20,989 nt of DNA, taken from contig JBAXUL010000070.1 of assembly GCA_037129695.1 (NCBI GenBank), positions 1-20,989 on the forward strand, written 5' to 3'. Numbering within the stretch: position 1 is the first letter of the stretch; every line of letters begins with the position of its first letter. This document shows positions 16,075 to 20,989 of this stretch, piece by piece. Source of the DNA: CAINVV01 sp037129695 (lineage in GTDB: Bacteria > Bacteroidota > Bacteroidia > Bacteroidales > Prolixibacteraceae). The position numbers and the translations under genes are program-made. The notes beneath the pieces were generated by a model. It worked only from the letters and a program-made list of their open reading frames with translations. It did not search any database and was not told where the DNA came from.

Positions 16075-18069
16075 TCAATCCTCCAGAATCAGGAGTGGCA
16101 TCCGGTCGGTGACTTGTGCTCCCACCTTTACTGCAATGGTTTTTACCCTGGCATCTTTGTGTGAAAGAATATGGTTCTCCGTTTTCATTGATTCAATGAC
16201 GAGCAGGGGATCTCCTTTTTTGATGAATTGATTTTCTTTCACATAGATTTCCAGTATTTTCCCAAATAGGTGGGAGGTGATCTCCGCAGACTGGTCAGTT
16301 ACCCCTCGTGCGAATGGTGTGCCGGTCTCCGCATAGTTTTTCAGTAAACCAGGGAAAGAGATCAGATGCTGGATGTTTTGCCGGCTGATTCTGATATCCC
16401 CGTTGGTAGATATATGATATTGGAATTGTTGGGTGACCCTGTTGATCGTAATATCCATGCAGTTACCTGATCTGTTTTCTGTTGTGAATTCTGTGACAAT
16501 TCCGTTCAGGCTAAATGACGCAGCCGATCCTGCACGGCGAGTCAGAAAGACCTTGTGTTGCTTGTCATCCACAGAAACCGGGATAGCAGGTGCTGACACC
16601 CGCCAGTATCCTGTGTAATTCCACGGATCTGAAACCGGCAGGCTGTCATTCTGCAGGTAGGTTTTTGTGATGGCCAAGGCCAGCAGGTAGGGCAGGAGTG
16701 AGGATTCAGTTTTATTTTCTGCATACCGGATAAGTTCTGTATGATGGTTCTTGCAGAATTCAACTGAGTAATGATCCTGTTGGTATTGGTCGTGGGAGAG
16801 AATTTTTTCCAGGTATCTGATATTGGTTTCCGGACCGATCACATCCAAATTGCGGATATTTTCCCTGAGCAGGCTGATGACGCTTTTGCGGTCTCTCCCG
16901 TTGGCGATCAGTTTGATTAACAGTGGATCATAGTCGTTGGTGATCTGATGCTTGTTCATTAGGTCAGCTTCTATTCTGATTCCAGGATGAGACGGCAGGT
17001 TGACTGAAAGCAGTGGCTGGGAAGATGGACAAAACTCCCTGACCGGATCTTCTGCATACACTCTCAGTTCAATGGCATGCCCGTTGGTCGCCACCTGCGC
17101 CTGTGTGTAGGAAAGCGGATTTCCAGAAGCGATTTTCAACTGTTCACCGACGATGTCAATGCCGGTGATCTGTTCTGTCACAGCGTGTTCTACCTGAATT
17201 CGCGGATTCATCTCCATAAAGAAATGATTGCCAGCGTCATCCACCAAAAACTCCACGGTTCCTGCTCCCGAATAACCAACCGCTTGCCCGATTTTGACCG
17301 CATCGGACAATAATTTTTCACGTAATTCAGGTGCAAGGAATAGGGCAGGCGCTTCCTCTATGATTTTTTGATGATTTCGCTGTATCGAACACTCACGTTC
17401 ATACAAATGGATGAGATGGCCAAATTGGTCGCCGATGATCTGGACTTCTACATGGCGGGCATTTCGTATATATTGTTCGATGAATAGCTCGCCATTGCCA
17501 AAATATTGCAATGCAATCCGGGATGAACGTGGGACCTGGACCATCAGATCATTCAGGTTTTCAACGATTTTCATTCCTTTCCCGCCACCACCAAACGATG
17601 CCTTGATCAAAACCGGGAAATCAATGGATTGATCTGAAAGCGCAGAGAGATTCTCAGTTTTAAATCCTGAAACAACAGGTATCCCAAGGCTTGAGGCAAG
17701 ATTCCTGGCATCCTGTTTGTTGCCCATCAGCCTGAGCACTTCCGGTTCAGGTCCGACGAAAATGAGGCGATTGGCCTGACAAGCCAGGGCAAAATCAGGA
17801 TTCTCGGATAAAAAGCCATAGCCGGGATGAATGGCCGAGGATCCTGTTGACAGAGCAATTTGAATGATCTTTTCTATATTCAAAAAAGTAGCATTCAAAT
17901 CATTGCTTCCCAGGGAAACTTTTTCATCGGCCAGTTGCACATAACCTGCCTCTTTCTCTGATTCTGTATAAATTGCGACAGTCCTTATGCCCAACAACTT
18001 TGCCGATCTGATGATCCGCAACGCTATTTCACCTCTGTTTGCCACCAACAATTTATCCATTAATGCCAT
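16075..18069 (-). CDS. liuD: 3-Methylcrotonyl-CoA carboxylase alpha (biotin) subunit
   Basis: The protein has 664 residues, typical of MCC/PCC alpha chains. The N-terminal biotin carboxylase domain shows LLVANRGEIALRI at 7-19, HPGYGFLSEN at 81-90, the ATP-grasp loop GGGGKGM at 160-166, ERECSIQRNHQK at 224-235 and EMNPRIQVEH at 286-295. A linker/BT region follows, then a C-terminal biotinyl domain with ESMK, where Lys629 is the biotinylated residue (Ser replaces the more usual Ala). It carboxylates biotin with ATP and bicarbonate and hands the group to the beta subunit. The beta subunit and methylglutaconyl-CoA hydratase-like gene lie just upstream, pointing to methylcrotonyl-CoA. Propionyl-, geranyl- or generic acyl-CoA carboxylase remain possible. 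The start is ATG 18069; ATG 18060 is an alternative. Confidence 0.9.
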   Translation of the reverse strand: MALMDKLLVANRGEIALRIIRSAKLLGIRTVAIYTESEKEAGYVQLADEKVSLGSNDLNATFLNIEKIIQIALSTGSSAIHPGYGFLSENPDFALACQANRLIFVGPEPEVLRLMGNKQDARNLASSLGIPVVSGFKTENLSALSDQSIDFPVLIKASFGGGGKGMKIVENLNDLMVQVPRSSRIALQYFGNGELFIEQYIRNARHVEVQIIGDQFGHLIHLYERECSIQRNHQKIIEEAPALFLAPELREKLLSDAVKIGQAVGYSGAGTVEFLVDDAGNHFFMEMNPRIQVEHAVTEQITGIDIVGEQLKIASGNPLSYTQAQVATNGHAIELRVYAEDPVREFCPSSQPLLSVNLPSHPGIRIEADLMNKHQITNDYDPLLIKLIANGRDRKSVISLLRENIRNLDVIGPETNIRYLEKILSHDQYQQDHYSVEFCKNHHTELIRYAENKTESSLLPYLLALAITKTYLQNDSLPVSDPWNYTGYWRVSAPAIPVSVDDKQHKVFLTRRAGSAASFSLNGIVTEFTTENRSGNCMDITINRVTQQFQYHISTNGDIRISRQNIQHLISFPGLLKNYAETGTPFARGVTDQSAEITSHLFGKILEIYVKENQFIKKGDPLLVIESMKTENHILSHKDARVKTIAVKVGAQVTDRMPLLILED

Positions 18070-18089
18070 CTGTTTTTGCCTTTCGTTCT

Positions 18090-18902
18090 TTATTTGTCTG
18101 ATTCAATACGATGGTTGGTTCCCCAGTTTGGTTTCCGCTTCTCCAAAAAAGCCGAAAAACCCTCCTGTGCTTCCTGCGAGACCCTGATATGTGCCAATAA
18201 TCCGGGTATTTGCTCCATGATCCCCGAAATGGGTTGCATCGCTAATTTGTTAATCAATTGCTTGGAGCTCGTCAATGCCTTGTTCCCGTTTTGCATCATC
18301 AGGTTAATTGTTTGATTGATATGCAGATCCATTGTTTCCTGCGATGGGAATGACTGAATAATTAATCCATATTTCACCGCCTCATCACCATTGAATTCTT
18401 TGGCGGAAAAAATAAGTTCCTTCAGATCAGCCACTTTCATTTTCTGCATCAGATATGGGGTTATAGATACCGCCGCCATTCCAATCCGGGTTTCACTCAA
18501 CGAAAATCGGGAGTCAGCTGTGCAGTAAGCGAGATCGCATACTGCCGCCAATCCGTTTCCGCCGCCGAAAACATTACCATGGACAGCTGCAATCACAATT
18601 TTGCTGCTCTGAAAGATGGACCTGAACATTTCGGACAGTTCCTGGCTCTCCATCAGGTTTTCCTGGTTTTCCAGGCTGAAGGCATTTTTCATCCACTGAA
18701 GATCCGCTCCTGAACAAAAAGATTTCCCTCTTCCTCTGATGATCACAAATCTTATTTCCTGTATTTCCTCTATCTGGGAGAAAAAATGTCCTGTTTCCCT
18801 GATCATCAATGCATTGAGGGCATTGTGAACTTCGGGACGGGAAAGCCAGAGGGTCACCAATGGTCCGTCCAATTCAACCTGAATCGTCTGATAGTTTTCC
18901 AT
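18090..18902 (-). CDS. liuC: Enoyl-CoA hydratase family, probable 3-methylglutaconyl-CoA hydratase
   Basis: I chose ATG 18902 (MENYQTIQVEL), 4 bp after the carboxylase beta stop, giving 270 residues; the earlier ATG (18926) would overlap that gene. Crotonase motifs are present: RPEVHNAL at 22-29, the oxyanion segments GKSFCSGADL at 59-68 and VHGNVFGGGNGL at 107-118, and SLSETRIGM at 134-142 with catalytic Glu137. The position of the other crotonase Glu (Glu144 of rat enzyme) is Gly117, as I recall for LiuC-type hydratases, and ITPYLMQKM resembles the ISPYV stretch of that group. The expected reaction is hydration of 3-methylglutaconyl-CoA to HMG-CoA. It lies between the two carboxylase subunit genes, which strongly supports this role. 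Confidence 0.85.
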   Translation of the reverse strand: MENYQTIQVELDGPLVTLWLSRPEVHNALNALMIRETGHFFSQIEEIQEIRFVIIRGRGKSFCSGADLQWMKNAFSLENQENLMESQELSEMFRSIFQSSKIVIAAVHGNVFGGGNGLAAVCDLAYCTADSRFSLSETRIGMAAVSITPYLMQKMKVADLKELIFSAKEFNGDEAVKYGLIIQSFPSQETMDLHINQTINLMMQNGNKALTSSKQLINKLAMQPISGIMEQIPGLLAHIRVSQEAQEGFSAFLEKRKPNWGTNHRIESDK

Positions 18903-18906
18903 AGGG

Positions 18907-20466
18907 TTACATCCTGTAGATTCCATTTTTTGGCTGAGCTGTTTTTTTATTGGAAGCGATGGAGATGGCGAGCCCTACCACCGTTCGCGTATCTGCCGGA
19001 TCGATGATCCCATCGTCCCATAATCTTGAAGTACTGTAGTAAGCCGAGCTTTCTTCCTCAAACCTCCGGATGAGATCCTGGTGGTTGTTTCCTTTGATAG
19101 CGTCAAGCACCTCCTGTGCCTGCTGGCCTCCCATGACGCCAATCCTTGCATTCGGCCACATGAACAGGAAATCGGGGTTGTACGCCCTGCCTGCCATCGC
19201 ATAATTGCCGGCACCGAACGATCCGCCAATGATGACCGTGATTTTTGGAACCACGGAAGTCGCCACGGCATGAATCAATTTGGCACCGCTGCGTGCGATG
19301 CCTTCATGCTCGTATTTCTTTCCCACAATAAATCCGGAGATATTTTGCAGGAAAAGAAGCGGAATCTTGCGGAAGTTACAGAGTTCAATAAAATGGGCCC
19401 CTTTGAGGGAGGCCTCAGAGGTAAGAAACCCGTTGTTGGCAATTATGCCAACAGGAAACCCAAGTATTCTGGCATAGCCGGTCACGAGTGTCTGCCCGTA
19501 ATTCTGTTTGAATTCTTCGAATTGACTGCCATCGGTAATCCTGGCGATGATTTCATGCAGGTCGACGGGTTTTTTGAGATCGAGCGGAGCTAAACCGTAA
19601 ATTTCTTGCATGTTGTAAGCCGGTTCTTCCATCTGCACCGACTCGAAAAGTTGAGGATCGGCCAGTGGCACCAGTTCAAGTATATTCCGGCAAATCCGTA
19701 TGGCTTCCTGCTCATTTTCTGCCAGGTGATCGGCTACTCCTGAGATGCCGGTGTGGACCAATGCGCCTCCGAGCTCTTCCGCTGTAACCTCTTCGCCGGT
19801 TGCAGCCTTGACCAGCGGAGGTCCGCCAATAAATATAGTACCCTGATTTCGGACGATGATGGTTTCATCACTCATGGCGGGAACGTATGCTCCTCCGGCA
19901 GTGCATGAACCCATCACAATTGAAATCTGCGGGATTCCTGCCGATGACATCTGCGCCTGGTTGTAAAAAATGCGGCCAAAACCATCATGGTCCGGAAAGA
20001 TACTGGCCTGTTCGGGCAGGAATATTCCGCCTGAATCGACCAGGTAAATACATGGCAGATGGTTGCGAAGTGCTATTTCCTGTCCACGAAGATGCTTTTT
20101 TAATGTCTCACTGATGTAGGTTCCCCCCTTCACCGTCGCATCATTGGCGATGATCATGCACAGTTTCCCGTGGATTTTTCCGATTCCGGTAATGATACCT
20201 GCGGATGGGAACTGGTTGTCATATTGACCATGGGCAGCCAGGGTTGAGAGTTCCAGGAAGGGCGTCTTTTCATCGATAAGCAGTTCAATCCGGCTTCGCG
20301 CATCCAGTTTGCCACGTGAGCGATGCCTCACAACAGAAGGATCATCATCCCGCCTGGTGACACTGTTCATTTCTGAATGGAAAACATTCATCAACTCCAT
20401 GTACGCTTCCAATCTCTCCTTAAACTTTGCCTCTTCGGTATTTATATTTGATATGAGTCGTTTCAA
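18907..20466 (-). CDS. liuB: 3-Methylcrotonyl-CoA carboxylase beta (carboxyltransferase) subunit
   Basis: The protein has 519 residues, close to the usual length of about 535. The carboxyltransferase fold is clear: SRGKLDARSRIELLID near 49-64, the MGSCTAGGAYVPAMSDE segment, FIGGPPLVKAATGEEVTAEE, and in the C-terminal half GRAYNPDFLFMWPNARIGVMGGQQA (MGGQQA at 445-450). WPNARIGVMGG is characteristic of MCC beta rather than propionyl-CoA carboxylase beta. It transfers CO2 from biotin to 3-methylcrotonyl-CoA, making 3-methylglutaconyl-CoA. The start codon is TTG: a stop lies four codons upstream, no in-frame ATG lies between, and the next ATG (20400) would remove 22 residues of the first helix. 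It is the first gene of the long operon. Confidence 0.92.
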   Translation of the reverse strand: MKRLISNINTEEAKFKERLEAYMELMNVFHSEMNSVTRRDDDPSVVRHRSRGKLDARSRIELLIDEKTPFLELSTLAAHGQYDNQFPSAGIITGIGKIHGKLCMIIANDATVKGGTYISETLKKHLRGQEIALRNHLPCIYLVDSGGIFLPEQASIFPDHDGFGRIFYNQAQMSSAGIPQISIVMGSCTAGGAYVPAMSDETIIVRNQGTIFIGGPPLVKAATGEEVTAEELGGALVHTGISGVADHLAENEQEAIRICRNILELVPLADPQLFESVQMEEPAYNMQEIYGLAPLDLKKPVDLHEIIARITDGSQFEEFKQNYGQTLVTGYARILGFPVGIIANNGFLTSEASLKGAHFIELCNFRKIPLLFLQNISGFIVGKKYEHEGIARSGAKLIHAVATSVVPKITVIIGGSFGAGNYAMAGRAYNPDFLFMWPNARIGVMGGQQAQEVLDAIKGNNHQDLIRRFEEESSAYYSTSRLWDDGIIDPADTRTVVGLAISIASNKKTAQPKNGIYRM

Positions 20467-20541
20467 TATTATCTGTTAATCTTTCGTTCTTTCCGCCAAG
20501 TATCTCCTGATTTTCCAAAAAACAAGAGACTGTTCGCGATA

Positions 20542-20569
20542 ATTAAATTCATTAAATATCAGAATATCA
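20542..20569. promoter_or_regulatory. Paired direct repeats upstream of the operon
   Basis: ATTAAAT occurs twice (20542-20548 and 20551-20557), 2 bp apart. It is overlapped by AATATCA twice (20555-20561 and 20563-20569), 1 bp apart. They lie 76-103 bp upstream of the TTG start of liuB, where a regulator could act. In AT-rich DNA such repeats also arise by chance. Confidence 0.25.
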
Positions 20570-20726
20570 AACACATGACAATCAATATTTATTTAGACTT
20601 AATAACGATAAAGATAGGATTAACTTTCGTAATTTGACGAGCTAAAGTTTATTTTTTTTGGATTGGATGAATTTTGAATAATCTGACATGATATGATGAC
20701 CGATTATATACGATGTGTAGAGATAA

Positions 20727-20748
20727 CAGACGGAAGGCCTGCCGTCTG
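20727..20748. repeat. 7-bp inverted repeat (hairpin)
   Basis: CAGACGG (20727-20733) and CCGTCTG (20742-20748) are perfectly complementary around an 8-base loop AAGGCCTG. It is GC-rich against an AT-rich background, as in a terminator stem, but lacks a following T-run on either strand. It may close a transcript entering from beyond the window edge. Confidence 0.4.
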
Positions 20749-20790
20749 CTCAGAATCTATAGTTAACTGTTTCAAACGGGTATTTAGAAA

Positions 20791-20900
20791 CAATGACATC
20801 GGATTTTTTCTTTGCGAGCTTTGCAGGCTTTGCGCGACTTAATTGGCAGAATTCACTAAATACTGATTGGATCAGAATCTACGACATTAAAATGTTCTTG
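20791..20900. repeat. Intergenic repeat element, copy B
   Basis: This is the same element as at 6697-6809, in the same orientation. It begins AATGACATCGGATTTTTTC, has three tandem 9-mers (CTTTGCGAG, CTTTGCAGG, CTTTGCGCG; 20810-20836), then CGACTTAATTGGCAGAATTC, and ends TCTACGACATTAAAATGTTCTT. Compared with copy A there are 3-base length differences near the left end and in the middle. Its left inverted end is degenerate (AATGACATCGG instead of AATGTCGTA), suggesting an older or decayed copy. Confidence 0.78.
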
Positions 20901-20989
20901 TCACTAAATTCTTATGAACATTAAAAATGCATCAAAATTCCAACGTTGAGCTGTCTGATTATGGGAAATATAATACATTCATTTTTTAT

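Larger units (their letters stand above)
20467..20989. other. Intergenic region upstream of the liu-mva operon
   Basis: No gene is visible in either direction. This AT-rich stretch must hold the operon promoter on the minus strand, but I find no exact TAnnTTTG with a properly spaced TTG; the closest is TATCTTTA (complement of 20609-20616), one mismatch off. It contains paired 7-bp direct repeats (20542-20569), a 7-bp hairpin (20727-20748) and copy B of the intergenic repeat (20791-20900). Confidence 0.5.

Noticed and set aside
19081..19593. A 170-codon plus-strand frame opposite the carboxyltransferase gene.
   Set aside because: Antisense shadow of a strongly conserved gene; no motif in its translation.
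1..20989. CRISPR arrays, transposases, phage genes or defence systems.
   Set aside because: I read both strands and found no regularly spaced repeats, no transposase or integrase motifs, and no known defence domains; the only mobile-like sequences are the two short intergenic repeats.

Overview
The window looks like chromosomal DNA of a Bacteroidota (Bacteroidetes) bacterium. The reasons are a secreted S9 prolyl oligopeptidase of the kind common in that phylum, a secreted TonB-C/TPR protein, starts that lack clear Shine-Dalgarno sites, AT-rich spacers, and a mevalonate set with a class II HMG-CoA reductase and a 'GYDIA'-type GHMP kinase. I cannot place it to genus.

Left part (1-6800): a gene-poor stretch (1-798) with a perfect 20-bp palindrome, a large secreted S9 serine peptidase (minus strand), a small unrecognised lipoprotein (minus), and an 800-bp AT-rich gap with several strong inverted repeats and possible structured RNA. 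Two small envelope genes on the plus strand follow (TonB-C/TPR protein, CAP-domain lipoprotein), then a 59-residue cysteine-rich CWC-type protein on the minus strand.

Right part (6824-20466, all minus strand): a ferredoxin-NAD(P)H reductase-like flavoprotein, then a compact run of eleven genes. In transcription order these are a 3-methylcrotonyl-CoA carboxylase beta-like subunit, a methylglutaconyl-CoA hydratase-like enoyl-CoA hydratase, the biotin-bearing carboxylase alpha subunit, an acyl-CoA dehydrogenase, type II IPP isomerase, class II HMG-CoA reductase, GYDIA GHMP kinase (probable phosphomevalonate kinase), diphosphomevalonate decarboxylase, mevalonate kinase, a UbiA-family prenyltransferase and lipoyl synthase. 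Gaps are at most 80 bp and several junctions overlap by 1-4 bp, so this is very probably one operon.

The main point of interest is how these genes fit together. The first four can convert isovaleryl-CoA (from leucine or isovalerate) to HMG-CoA. The next five can convert HMG-CoA to IPP and DMAPP. The tenth is a membrane prenyltransferase that uses a polyprenyl diphosphate. Neither HMG-CoA synthase nor HMG-CoA lyase is in the cluster. It therefore reads as a continuous leucine-to-isoprenoid route that would bypass acetoacetyl-CoA and HMG-CoA synthase, provided the rest of the genome agrees. Two related ~105-bp intergenic repeats, in the same orientation, bracket the FNR-to-carboxylase block (near 6700-6810 and 20790-20900).
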